From contig NW_003135352.1 of NCBI RefSeq assembly GCF_000003605.2, forward strand, positions 277,588-327,068: a DNA stretch of 49,481 nucleotides, given 5' to 3'. Under the pieces are notes generated by a model. That model did no database searches. It worked only from the letters and a program-made list of their open reading frames with translations, and had not been told where the DNA came from. The translations under genes and the position numbers were made by a program. This document shows, piece after piece, positions 10,301 to 18,800 of the stretch; within the stretch, counting starts at the first letter, position 1; each line of letters starts with the position of its first letter. Origin of the DNA: Saccoglossus kowalevskii. Lineage: Eukaryota > Hemichordata > Enteropneusta > Harrimaniidae.

Positions 10301-11745
10301 TATCGTCATCCTTTGTGTCAATCCCTTCTGCTGAGAAACGGACAAAACAGAAGTGCACCACACATAGCAAAATATGGAAATACACTCAGTTATTAATCAG
10401 AACTGTGTTCTACTCGGAACTGGCAGGGTGCCCTCTAGAGAATAAATTAGAGATGTATTTATTCAGTGACAGTGCCAACAGTTAAATTAATAATCTGGTC
10501 TAGTCGCTTGAACTTCACTAAGACATCAAAGGCAATTTCCTAAATGCTCAAGAAGTTTGCATTAGCATCCTTCACAAAATACAGATTTTTCTTCTATTCT
10601 GATACAACGATAAAAATTTCTCAATATTTGCCTTGACAATCTGGTGTTCTTTTGACTTTGAAGTTCAATCCCTATAGTAGTGTTTATTTGCTATAATAGT
10701 TATACCTGCTAGTGACTCTAACTCTAACTAAATTATTAACTGTAGAGGCAGCCATTGGTAAGAGTTGCTTAAGACCCCCTCACCCATAACTCTAATCCTA
10801 TTCCTGCCCCTCCAGTACCCCTCATCCAATTCAATTGTATATACCCCTCTTTGGGTCACTTATAATTATTTGGAGGGGCATATTGAATAACATGTACATG
10901 GGATGGCTGGAGTATTAGGGTTAGGGTTCAGGTTAGCGGTGAGGGGAACTCTTTTCCTATGACAATCCTTAGATAATATGTTATTTCAACACGAATTCTA
11001 GATAAGATTGTGGTTGTGGAACAATTTTATCTGGGAAGAGAGGGTTATAACACAAAACAGTGGCCTTTACTTCCCAGCTTAAAAAAAGCACACACACAAG
11101 CAGATCATACCTAATTAAGTATCCTCTCTCAAACTGAGAACTCACCATCAATTTCTTCATTTTCATTCAATAAAGCCTGTACTGTTGACTTCAAGTCGAG
11201 TAGAATTTCCCTGGCTTCATATTTTGATTTGTAAGGCTGAGTCTCTGGGTCAATCTACATGTATAAAATGGTGCGTAGATACACGTGTATGTGAACAAAA
11301 TATTTACAAAAAAAAAATATATTCCAAACCGTAGCCATGGAGTAATAGGAGTTTTAGAAACCCTAGGGAATAATTTGAACACAACAAATCCTGGAATTTT
11401 TTTTTACCTGTAATCGATAAGAAAAAAAAATCCGTATATCTATTAAACCGTGCTCCATCGCACACTGAAGACAGTGTAAAGGCATGGTGGTAAAATTCCG
11501 AGGGTAAAATACCTCCATGGTGAAAGTGTCTAGACTTGGAATCACGGACATGTTCCGAAAGTGACAAATGCTTATTTCGTTATTTTGAAATGTATTGCAA
11601 ACGTTGTCACTCAAACAATAGCGTACATTGTGAAATGATTATGTTAAGTACATGCAATCGGACTTACCTCCTCCGATAATTTCCTTGCTTTGTCAAATTT
11701 TGCGATTTCTTCACTACCCAACAAATTGTCCATGGAAGCAGCCAT
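1219..11745 (-). CDS. KIFBP: Kinesin-family binding protein KIFBP (KBP), complete, 15 exons
   Basis: In vertebrates KIFBP is a cytosolic helical (TPR-like) protein that binds the motor domains of selected kinesins and blocks their grip on microtubules; loss in humans causes Goldberg-Shprintzen syndrome. I joined 15 exons (11668-11745, 11146-11254, 10020-10243, 9353-9417, 7955-8078, 7016-7157, 6588-6747, 4871-5192, 4484-4582, 3864-4036, 3160-3243, 2975-3012, 2519-2612, 1997-2120, 1219-1308), all with GT donors and AG acceptors and all in phase, totalling 1926 nt (641 aa plus TAG). Blocks that I recall from human KIFBP (621 aa) are kept in order: PYKSKY, EELSSGEEHL, LGILWS, LYYLAQIYG, ATLSQYY, ARHCL, IARCWTKYC, LEAKEYY, DGHVTD, HLFKLLAFFE, CKMHKRR, and EMISLVP near the C terminus. 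An acidic stretch at about residues 336-378 is expanded. The start is the first ATG of exon 1 (MAASMDN). Homology and splicing agree throughout. Confidence 0.94.
1430..1920. repeat. 31-bp minisatellite in KIFBP intron 14
   Basis: About 16 head-to-tail copies of a 31-bp unit whose core reads GTCAAAAATACCAGGATGTG followed by CAATTTGTGAG. The middle copies are almost identical and the edges are degraded. It fills most of the 688-bp intron between exons 14 and 15. No unique spacers lie between units, so it is not a CRISPR-like array. Confidence 0.93.
1997..2120 (-). CDS. KIFBP: KIFBP exon 14
   Basis: 124 nt, phase 2 in and phase 0 out (AGA|gtaagt). Encodes SKYITIDLDTKLEFLDKSIE then KYRFVVNYLNK, matching the GKIITADPKKELENLATSLE and HYKFIVDYCEK helices. 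Confidence 0.93.
2519..2612 (-). CDS. KIFBP: KIFBP exon 13
   Basis: 94 nt, phase 1 in and phase 2 out (AGA CT|gtatgt). Encodes ESLKSPDGVMPEKLEDDL and KPTLVAYFCMGRL, matching DSLRDPNKVFPEHIGEDVL and RPAMLAKFRVARL. Confidence 0.95.
2975..3012 (-). CDS. KIFBP: KIFBP exon 12 (micro-exon)
   Basis: 38 nt, phase 2 in and phase 1 out (ATA G|gtaagc), acceptor ttttttcccccag. Encodes ISQSIKMYETFI, equal to KSALKYYQLFL in human. Found by following the alignment, since it is too short to stand out as an ORF. Confidence 0.9.
3160..3243 (-). CDS. KIFBP: KIFBP exon 11
   Basis: 84 nt, phase 2 at both ends. Encodes GMVDLKISLTEV and ISKINSL, matching DMMDLKVAIADR and VKKINNL of human. The acceptor and the first coding bases are duplicated upstream (see 3365-3484). 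Confidence 0.92.
3221..3344. repeat. Tandem duplication, copy 1 (includes KIFBP exon 11 acceptor)
   Basis: About 124 bp covering the first 23 coding bases of exon 11, its acceptor and the flanking end of intron 10. The next 120 bp (3365-3484) repeat it with few changes. Confidence 0.88.
3365..3484. repeat. Tandem duplication, copy 2 (decoy acceptor)
   Basis: Near copy of 3221-3344. On the minus strand it keeps the tract and the CAG acceptor (ending at 3388) followed by exon-like SEMVDLKI, but then meets TAA within nine codons and has no donor, so use of this acceptor would truncate the protein. Confidence 0.85.
3864..4036 (-). CDS. KIFBP: KIFBP exon 10
   Basis: 173 nt, phase 0 in and phase 2 out (TAC AG|gtaaac). 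Contains DHSHLFKLLAFFEPDLERQC and KMHKRRLDML, the best conserved stretch of the family. Confidence 0.97.
4381..4444. repeat. Four 16-bp tandem units
   Basis: Units at 4381, 4397, 4413 and 4429, each a variant of GCCACTCACCGCGAAA. They lie in KIFBP intron 9, 39 bp from exon 9. Confidence 0.85.
4484..4582 (-). CDS. KIFBP: KIFBP exon 9
   Basis: 99 nt, phase 0 at both ends. Encodes ARSVFLVGQKYILEAKEYY then VIDGHVTDNISIVQ, matching ARELFLLGQHYVFEAKEFF and IDGYVTDHIEVVQ of human. Confidence 0.96.
4871..5192 (-). CDS. KIFBP: KIFBP exon 8 (acidic linker exon)
   Basis: 322 nt, phase 2 in and phase 0 out (GAG|gtcagt), the longest exon, about residues 301-408. The middle (about 336-378) is rich in D, E and K and looks disordered; the end (LELTSLESAVSDKL) resembles the human ELCDAISAVEEKV helix. 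The assignment of the ends is firm; the acidic middle is not alignable by eye. Confidence 0.9.
5800..6230. repeat. Degenerate repeats with GGCCAT palindromes
   Basis: Within KIFBP intron 7 the phrase AAAATGGCC...GGCCAT occurs three times (about 5912, 6047 and 6187), twice next to a diverged 'TGCTTGATTWTGATGATTTTTT' block (5804 and 6159). It looks like two or three copies of an old repeat with a self-complementary core. Confidence 0.65.
6588..6747 (-). CDS. KIFBP: KIFBP exon 7
   Basis: 160 nt, phase 1 in and phase 2 out (TCA AA|gtaagt). After a variable acidic loop it carries YRKADIARCWTKYCILLLQ, matching HQRKGEIARCWIKYCLTLMQ of human. Confidence 0.94.
7016..7157 (-). CDS. KIFBP: KIFBP exon 6
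   Basis: 142 nt, phase 0 in and phase 1 out (CTG G|gtgag). Contains YCHTTLQRQLE, IDWAVNCATLSQYY and ARHCL, a near-continuous match to the human protein. Confidence 0.95.
7481..7545. repeat. Dispersed repeat shared with 12861-12925
   Basis: About 65 bp starting GTATATAAATTTGGTTGTTC and continuing with an AAAGTTGAG...TTGTG..GTTTT block; the second copy is at 12861. Similarity stops on the right, so this is probably one end of a larger unidentified element. Confidence 0.7.
7955..8078 (-). CDS. KIFBP: KIFBP exon 5
   Basis: 124 nt, phase 2 in and phase 0 out (AAG|gtatt). Contains LHTLTLYYLAQIYGKLDD, matching THNLYYLAQVYQHLE of human KIFBP. Acceptor tttttcttttcag is strong. Confidence 0.94.
8573..8942. 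mobile_element. TTAA-flanked MITE, family E
   Basis: 370 bp with inverted ends of about 31 bp (GAGCAGAGGTGTGGCTTTTG near 8585; its complement near 8918) and TTAA at 8573-8576 and 8939-8942. Inserted in KIFBP intron 4. No ORF of note. Confidence 0.85.
9353..9417 (-). CDS. KIFBP: KIFBP exon 4
   Basis: 65 nt, phase 0 in and phase 2 out (AAT GA|gtgagt). Encodes SAESLYKDYC..., equal to the SSEALYNQY helix of the human protein, followed by a variable linker. Confidence 0.9.
9784..9997. mobile_element. MITE family C copy 1
   Basis: 214 bp from TACTGTATAATACTTTATTT to AATATTTAACAGTA, with long imperfect inverted ends (TTTTCGCTTGGAATTAATTT against its complement). A second copy is at 43763-43981. 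Confidence 0.84.
10020..10243 (-). CDS. KIFBP: KIFBP exon 3
   Basis: 224 nt, phase 1 in and phase 0 out (CAG|gtatg). Encodes the first TPR-like helices with CEELSSGEEHLNKCLLLL and LNQLGILWS, the family's most recognisable N-terminal blocks. Its donor is only 22 bp from a MITE (9784-9997). Confidence 0.95.
10745..10965. mobile_element. MITE family G copy 1
   Basis: About 220 bp with imperfect inverted ends (CCCCTCACCCATAACTCTAA on the left; GGGTTCAGGTTAGCGGTGAG on the right). The interior CCCCTCTTTGGGTCACTTAT recurs inverted at 26895-27110. The TTAGGGTTAGGG here belongs to the inverted end and is not a telomere. Confidence 0.72.
11146..11254 (-). CDS. KIFBP: KIFBP exon 2
   Basis: 109 nt, phase 0 in and phase 1 out (GAT G|gtgag). 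Contains PYKSKYEAREILLDLK, which matches the PYKSKYSAR block of vertebrate KIFBP. Confidence 0.94.
11668..11745 (-). CDS. KIFBP: KIFBP exon 1 (start codon)
   Basis: 26 codons, MAASMDNLLGSEEIAKFDKA..., ending GAG|gtaag in phase 0. It takes the place of the short N-terminal helix of the vertebrate protein; conservation is weak here, so the start rests on position, an in-frame ATG and the strong donor. A second in-frame ATG at codon 5 is possible. Confidence 0.85.
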
Positions 11746-12860
11746 GTTTGAATTACTGGCTGCTATAGCGCCTCGTGTGGCAAAGTACGATCCCGGAATG
11801 TCTTTCGTTTAAACGTGAATACAAGTATTAGATTTTGTGTCGTAAAATAGAGCTCCACCAGACACAACTTGCTCGGACCATGCACAGACACATATGATGG
11901 TGCTATTTACCTTTCAGTCGTTTATACAATCTGATTATAATCCAATGAAGATATAGGCTCTATTTTTTTTAATTTATATATTGTGTTTATTGTTATTTTT
12001 TGTTTATTTATGGTATTTTTTGGTTTTACTTGCCGTTATTAATTTTCTTTTATATATTATTTTATATCTCGGTCGTCGTAACGTAGTTAGTAGTACATTA
12101 GACCAAATACATGGCCAAGCATTTTGTGTAGTTTGTTAATTTCTCGTAAACTTCATATAATAGAAAAAAACAGTGAGTTTTCATAGATAATGCTAATGGA
12201 TAACATTCTCCTTCGCAGAGACTATGGGTCTTTTATCACTAAGCTAGGTAGTCGCCAGGGCCCACTAGTTCACCTAGGTCAGGTCATGGGCTCGAAAACT
12301 CTGCAAGCATCAAATCACAGGGATAGAGGGACTGTGATCAAATACAATAAAATTAATCAAACAACGAAAAATGACCCTTATTTTACCCTTGATTTTGTTT
12401 TCATATTGAAATAACAATCTGTTACTATCACAATGTGTTAATTTCACGCGTATCCATAAAACAGTATTACATATTCAGTTTCCATAAATGTAAATATTCT
12501 GGTTGAAGTCGACCCGTTTCGTGAAACATACAGAATGGAACAGGATAGAATGGAAAATTGGCGTGGCAATTGCTTTGATATCAGTCTAAGGAGTTACTTG
12601 GGTGGGATATTATAACGAAGGAACGGAATTTCCACAGTTGCATGTGCCCGCTTTCTAAGGTCTACTATGCTCACAGCGACTGTAATCAGTTGTATCCTCG
12701 GGGGCGGACATCCGGGCATTTTCACCGCCTGGCAACCCGCGGCGGTGAAAACAAAGGCCCAAAACTCGCGTAAAACGGTACTTTGTGATGACTCCTCTGA
12801 ACAGTGCAACAAAATTAGCCCTACGTGTGTAACATCACAGTTATAGAGGGAATGTGGTAA

Positions 12861-12925
12861 CATATATAAATTTGGTTGTTCGCGATTACTTTAAAGTTGA
12901 GTTTGTGTTGTTTTGCTCGAATTTT
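12861..12925. repeat. Dispersed repeat shared with 7481-7545
   Basis: Same phrase as at 7481 (ATATAAATTTGGTTGTTC). It is followed by a GC-rich stretch to about 13035 that I could not assign. Confidence 0.7.
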
Positions 12926-14054
12926 CACCGGCTCGACCGGCGTTCCACAGCAGCGCGCACAGAGCCCATAGAAATGCATGGTACAGTGGTGCGCGTCTTA
13001 GCAACGTGGAACGTCTGTGACGTAGCTCCGCCCCCGAGGATAACACATGTATATTGACATACTAAGTATATAGCATATATAGCGCCCTCTTCTGGGAGTT
13101 GCGAACCCAAATATTATGTCGTGGTACCTCGGCATATGTTTGCCCAACACGATTTGCAATAACACTTACCTCGTCTGAATATGATTTTTGTTTGGAGAAG
13201 AGCGTTTAATACGTCTAGCCAAACTATTTGGCGTGAAGAAATATGAGTATTATTTTTGGGAAAAATCAAAGTTTGTCCCGAAAATACCCAGAATTATTTA
13301 CGATAAAACAGTTTGGGCTGAACGCGACGCTGTCCTCAAAATGGCAAATTCATGTAATGGTGTCTGTCACAACAGAACGTTGTGGGCACAGGAAGTGAGG
13401 TGCACCATGGGAAAGTCACCATGCGTATAGTGTTTCATTGATTAAGAAGTGTAGTGGATATACAATTATTCAAACATCATTTCAACTATGCATTCAGAAT
13501 TCAATCATACACGCAGACGACTTTCGTCTGACAACATTTTCCCGCCCAGTTGACTCAAAATATCACGAAAAGTCAGCAAATTTAACGTGTAGTCTCATTG
13601 CAATATTCTGGCGCGTATATCTCCTGCACACCCAAGACAGATTCCCGTATACGTTTTCTTCAATGAGTGAGCATGAAATGAGTGGAGCCAATGTGACAAA
13701 GACATGCAGACACGTATATATATTACGATGTACTCTCCTGGAACGTTAAGATTTAATTAGTTGATTCCGATGCATTCATCTATGGATACGTTTTCGTACA
13801 AAGGAATAAAAGAATTATGTTGTCCATAGTGTGGACTATATACCAGACGCCCTAGGCGTGTGACAAAGGGTCCTCGCCCGTATTGTTACTATGTGCGACT
13901 CAGCTGGTGCGACTTTCGAATTTCCCAGCCACCAATGTTAAGGTTTTTAGTGAGACCCCCTAGGTTCTGAAACAATAGTCTTGCACATATGACAGTCAAG
14001 CAGTGATAACAGAATTATGACGTCATCCAGCCGTTCAAACAATGAATTCGTTTC

Positions 14055-14222
14055 CTGTAAAACATACTACCATGCTATTATAGCTAATTTCGCTAATTCA
14101 AGATGTCGCTAATTTAAAAAAAAAAGAATATTCTCACAATGGGGTTGTTGGCACTTCAGCTCAATTAAGATTCCGACAATTCATGCATTGAGTCAAATGG
14201 CACTTGGCTATTTCAAAGTAGT
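14055..14222. mobile_element. MITE family B copy 3 (inverted, incomplete)
   Basis: Inverted relative to 694-903: reads TAGCTAATTTCGCTAATTCA then ATTCTCACAAT. One end is eroded. Confidence 0.75.
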
Positions 14223-14589
14223 TCAAGTCATATGACATACCAGGTCACGTTACCTACCCTATAAATACTGTAAGAATTCGGAATTAGAGGTCACATCTTT
14301 CAATGTAGCATTTCATCCGACGCAGGTAAGATTCTTTGGATCTGACAGGAGTCAGTGAAAATCGCGGCAATTTGTTGCAGTGAAAATATTTCTGGGGTCC
14401 TAAACCATGGAGTCTCAGTGACTTACTCGAAATTGTGTCGTCACAAATTACGCACAAGCAGTGAGAATTAAACGGCTTACAGCGTGTATGTATAACTAGA
14501 TATGAGCCGAGATTCCCTGGTCAACTTGGTCTTCACCATGATGATATCGTATTTTTTAACTGTTTATGAGTTAAATGCGGAAATGTCGG

Positions 14590-14635
14590 TTCATTCATTC
14601 ATTCATTCATATATTCGTTCATTCGTTCATTCATA
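14590..14635. repeat. (TTCA)n microsatellite
   Basis: About ten TTCA units with TTCG interruptions. Confidence 0.9.
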
Positions 14636-15325
14636 TACTAACTCATTTATTTCTTTATTGACCTGTGATGATCAAGCAATATTAATTTATTTTGACAAGA
14701 AATAACATAAAATAATTATCCAATGAGTTTGGAAAATCTTTCCAATATTTTAAAATTTAGTGAACATTGTAAACTCAACATCTCAGTATGCTAACCAAAC
14801 GTAATAATGTTGGGACAAAGATAATAAACAGGACAGAAGCAGCAAAATATACAATAAAATCACGTGACAAGAAAAAGATTTGTAAAACCGATATGTCTAT
14901 TAATATGGTGTCGAACAAAACACGTTCATACAGAAGTATGTTAGGATTATCCGCCAATACGAGACATCAATGTAAATCACTTTTTAATTCACTTCATGTC
15001 TATATTCCACCCTTTACCACTGCGTATAATTTCCTGTTAGAAGCCACTTGCGATAATTGTGTCTCTAAAACACATTACTAGTAAGTGGTTTCATAAGAGC
15101 GTTTAATCACGTGCTGTAATTAGTATTACTACATACAATATGACAATCTCTTTACACTCAGGCAAAACTAATTACTCTTGATATTACTATAATTGTTGTC
15201 AGTACTATTCTCTAACAAATGTTTCGTAATCCGGTGCTGCTTGCTAAAAAGAGTTACAGCGCCCCCAAAAGGGTATAATTTCCTTGTGGCGTCTGAACAA
15301 ATCAATGACGTATTTCTGAATATTG

Positions 15326-15331
15326 TTTATT
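15326..15331 (-). terminator. Polyadenylation signal of the secreted-peptide gene
   Basis: AATAAA on the minus strand, about 140 nt downstream of the TGA stop at 15469-15471. Confidence 0.5.
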
Positions 15332-15468
15332 GCAATGTTTGGTAGTCGTGTTGGTACACAGTACATTTTGAGCTACTCAAGATGTATTGTATACCAGGTT
15401 GATATAATGCCACGAGTTCATAAAAAAACACCTAATTCGCGATTTCGTTTGTTATTTTAAACTTTGTT

Positions 15469-15897
15469 TCAACATCCGTACATTCCTTTTCCCAAGCCTC
15501 CCATTCGCCCACGTTTGCATTTGTTGTAAGGTCTGAATCCTCTTCCCGGATTCCGTTGCGATGGTCGGCTGTTTCGCATTCCGGTATTCGGCCCCCTTTT
15601 CTCCGGATTCGCCAGCTTCGGCAATATATTCAAGGCAATGTAACGGTACAAATTCTGTAGCAGAACGTTTTCTGCGAATGTCCGGGGATTTTCGTAATCT
15701 ATTTCATTTCCGTAAGCCGTGTTGTCAATTTCGTAAGTCGTGTCTTCATCATACACGTCATCCTGAAGTTCTGGGTAGTCAACATCGTATTCTCCCAACT
15801 CGTCCCACTTGTACATGTCGTCATTTCCGGTAAGTGATCTGGCGGTTCTGATGTGTTTCAGTTGGCTGTCGTCCACGGCGGCTTCTATCGGGGCTGC
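15469..15897 (-). CDS. Main exon of the secreted precursor (pro-region and basic tail)
   Basis: 429 nt including TGA; acceptor ctatttcag|GCA, phase 0. Begins AAPIEAAVDDSQLKHIR with no methionine near the acceptor, so it needs an upstream start exon. It is GC-richer than its surroundings and open for 143 codons, both signs of coding sequence. Contains the acidic Tyr-rich pro-region, KR site and Cys-ended basic tail. Confidence 0.78.
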   Translation of the reverse strand, partial: AAPIEAAVDDSQLKHIRTARSLTGNDDMYKWDELGEYDVDYPELQDDVYDEDTTYEIDNTAYGNEIDYENPRTFAENVLLQNLYRYIALNILPKLANPEKRGPNTGMRNSRPSQRNPGRGFRPYNKCKRGRMGGLGKGMYGC

Positions 15898-18800
15898 CTG
15901 AAATAGATGAAAATAAGAATTCTACTAAAATATTCCAAATAAAAGAGTGATCGTTAGTATGAAATAACGGGATAAAGTGTATTCACGAGCCATTCCTAGA
16001 TATATGTATAATCTCAAACAAAAACGGATCTGCTTCATTACATTAATTATATTTAAAAATGTCACTAATATCGAGTTTGACCTCGAACTATGGGATATTT
16101 TGACATTTAAAAATACTTTGGTTTATCCGCGGTATAAGCAACCATTGGGGGAGGGCATTGCTTAGCCCAAATTTGGTCATGTGACCCATTCATCTGGTCA
16201 TACGTTTATTCACGTAAATCCACACGTTTCATTGTTTTTATACAGATTGTAAACTGCAAAGATCGTATTCATATGCAGAGTGTAAACGCGGCGATGATAA
16301 CTTTACATAATTTGTAAATCATCATTGTATTAGTTACATATTAAACTGTACAGAATGTGTAAACCGCTATTTTAAATCAGACCTGGAGAGATAGAGATCT
16401 TCCTCAATTATTAAAACAGTTGAGAAAGGTTGGCAATCACATCAGACAGAATCTTTATCGACTGTGTTAGGCCAATTGTATTTGTGTCAATTGCTCCGAA
16501 CAGAGCGAGACGTCTCCAGACGTCTTAGCCAAGCTGCAAGGTCTGATTAACAATAGCGGTTTACAGTTTATGCACATTCATCTGTAGCAATTTCACTTAG
16601 CATGTGTATACAACTATAGAAATTACATTCTGCATAAGTGTGATCGATTTACATTCTGCATGAGAAAAAAAATATTTAAAAAAAGAAATCAACAGGTCAC
16701 ACGACCATGAGTGCTATAATTCTTTCTCTGCTGAATAAACACATGCATACTGCAACAAAGCATTCATTTCACTGATACTAGCGTATATAATTGAGCGTAT
16801 ATTGAACATATTTATTGGAATTTAAATTTCCTGATATACCAGTGAAACGGTGAGTTCTATTAAAATTTGACACGTCCACACGGATTTTAATGAGTAATCA
16901 GCAAAATTAAAATCCAGTGAATAATGAATTTACAGTCTTTGTCTTTGAGTCCCAACCGCTATGCTAGAGTGTCCATAAAATAAACTGGTCATCGTTTGAA
17001 TAAGTAGAAAGAAGTTTTTTCAAGCTATATATATATACACTATTATATATATATATATATTGGTGACAAATTATGCATAACGACCTTGACAGCTTATTAG
17101 GGTTAACCATTCAATTAAATGGCTCAGTATTACACTAGACTGGTAATGTGAATTTCACGGAATAATTACTCCCAGCAAGCACAACGCGCGCATCAAATTT
17201 ATTGAACGACATGCGACTAATGATGTTTTATACGCTATACAAATAGTGTTGGTCTCTAGTATTGCACCCACTACTTGTGTATTTACCATCTCGAAAATAA
17301 GAACATTAAAACAAGCATCCTTGGGGGGAAACCAGTCATTACAAGCTGTGCTGATTGATGCTTAGCACCCCACGGGGAGTGTTTAAAACGGACACAACAC
17401 TATTCCAATTGATCATAATAAATTAATAATACTGGGTTTGACCTGTGACCAAGTGCAACTGAAGCCTTAATATGACAAGCAAACGTTAGTGCATTTTGTA
17501 ACTATATTTTTCTGTTTCAGCAAACGATATATGTGTGATGAGATGCGTAACTGCATATTTTATGTTACAATATAAATTCAAATTCGTCAGCAATATATTA
17601 TCTGAGCATTTGACACTTTGGTCAATGTGACTCCATAATATACATACGTTATAGCGGGAATTTCGTACAACACTATTATTCTTGTATTAGTTATTTGGAA
17701 ATATTCAATATATAAAGGGTGAAAAACCTTTTGAAACCTCTAAATATAAATTGTATTGGTTTGCCAAATTAATGATTTATCAACATCTCAAAGACATATA
17801 GGAAGACTCATAAATTCCAGGAAACATCAAAATTGCAATGCAAGGTGCAAAATGAAGTCTTGAACTTTATGTTTTCGCCGACTTATACTAAATGTAAATG
17901 TATGTCACGTTTTATACTCGCTTAATACTGCAAGGCAAATTCCGAAAAAAAACGACCTCGTTAATTACCTATTACGAATTTGCCGTAGCACAGAAAAATA
18001 CCTAATCAGTAGTTTTGAAGCATCGTCTGACGCCATTCAATCATTACATTTCAGAAGAAATATCTGATAATTTCAAAAAGAGGTTGCGTTAAGCTAATAA
18101 CATTTCCATGTAATTAAACGTCACTTTGGTAAGTGAAAGGTATATATCGCAACAACTTGTCTTTGGGAAATATAGCTTGTGCAAAGCCAATGTGTGAAAC
18201 ATACACAATGGGGAGACGACTTTAGGGGAATTCCGGACTCCGCTTGTGTTCGACTAGACCTGCTGGATGCAGGGTGGCGCAATAAATAACCATACCATCA
18301 CAACACAATACCCTGTCCCCAGAGTGGAATATTGTTATTAATTATGCTTACAATTCAGAAGAGGCATCAATGATATTCAACTTATAATCTTTTTACGTTT
18401 CACATTCAGCCTGTTGGTATGCGTTTTTATTCTAGATTGTCCTCTTTACAACCACTCAACATTAAGTGTGCGTTTCTGTTTTTTCAGAACCAGTGCCAAT
18501 ATAAGCATAGCAGTAGTGCAAATTTTAATTTAAAGCAAAGTCCTTATAAATGTACGTTTTGTTTACACATGGAATACTATACGTGTCTTGGCATACAATT
18601 ATAACAAAGGCTATACATGCGTTACTATAAGTATAATGCCCAGACACGAAAGTAACATTTAACAATTAAACTAGAATAATATCAAAGTGTGGCTTCATGG
18701 AGATTGTTACAAAGGATTTATCTCTTAATTCAATTGTATATAATATATAGTCTTTATATCAAACTGACACGAAATAATATATATATATAACTTCATAACT

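Larger units (their letters stand above)
11746..15325. other. Intergenic region between KIFBP and the secreted-peptide gene
   Basis: This holds the KIFBP 5' flank (no TATA box seen near the ATG), a T-rich stretch at 11960-12070, the dispersed repeat at 12861, a GC-richer patch at 12700-13040, MITE B copy 3 and a TTCA microsatellite. Small ORFs at 12190-12414 (+) and 13188-13430 (+) have no recognisable domain. A good minus-strand donor context (GACGAG|gtaagtg, 13167) exists but no exon could be built to it. Confidence 0.6.

Noticed and set aside
10915-10945. Telomere-like TTAGGGTTAGGG
   Set aside because: Only about two units, part of the inverted end of MITE family G, which recurs at 26895-27110.
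13188-13430. Plus-strand ORF of 80 codons, and a minus-strand donor at 13167
   Set aside because: No family resemblance and no matching exon; KIFBP already has a complete start exon, so neither is needed.
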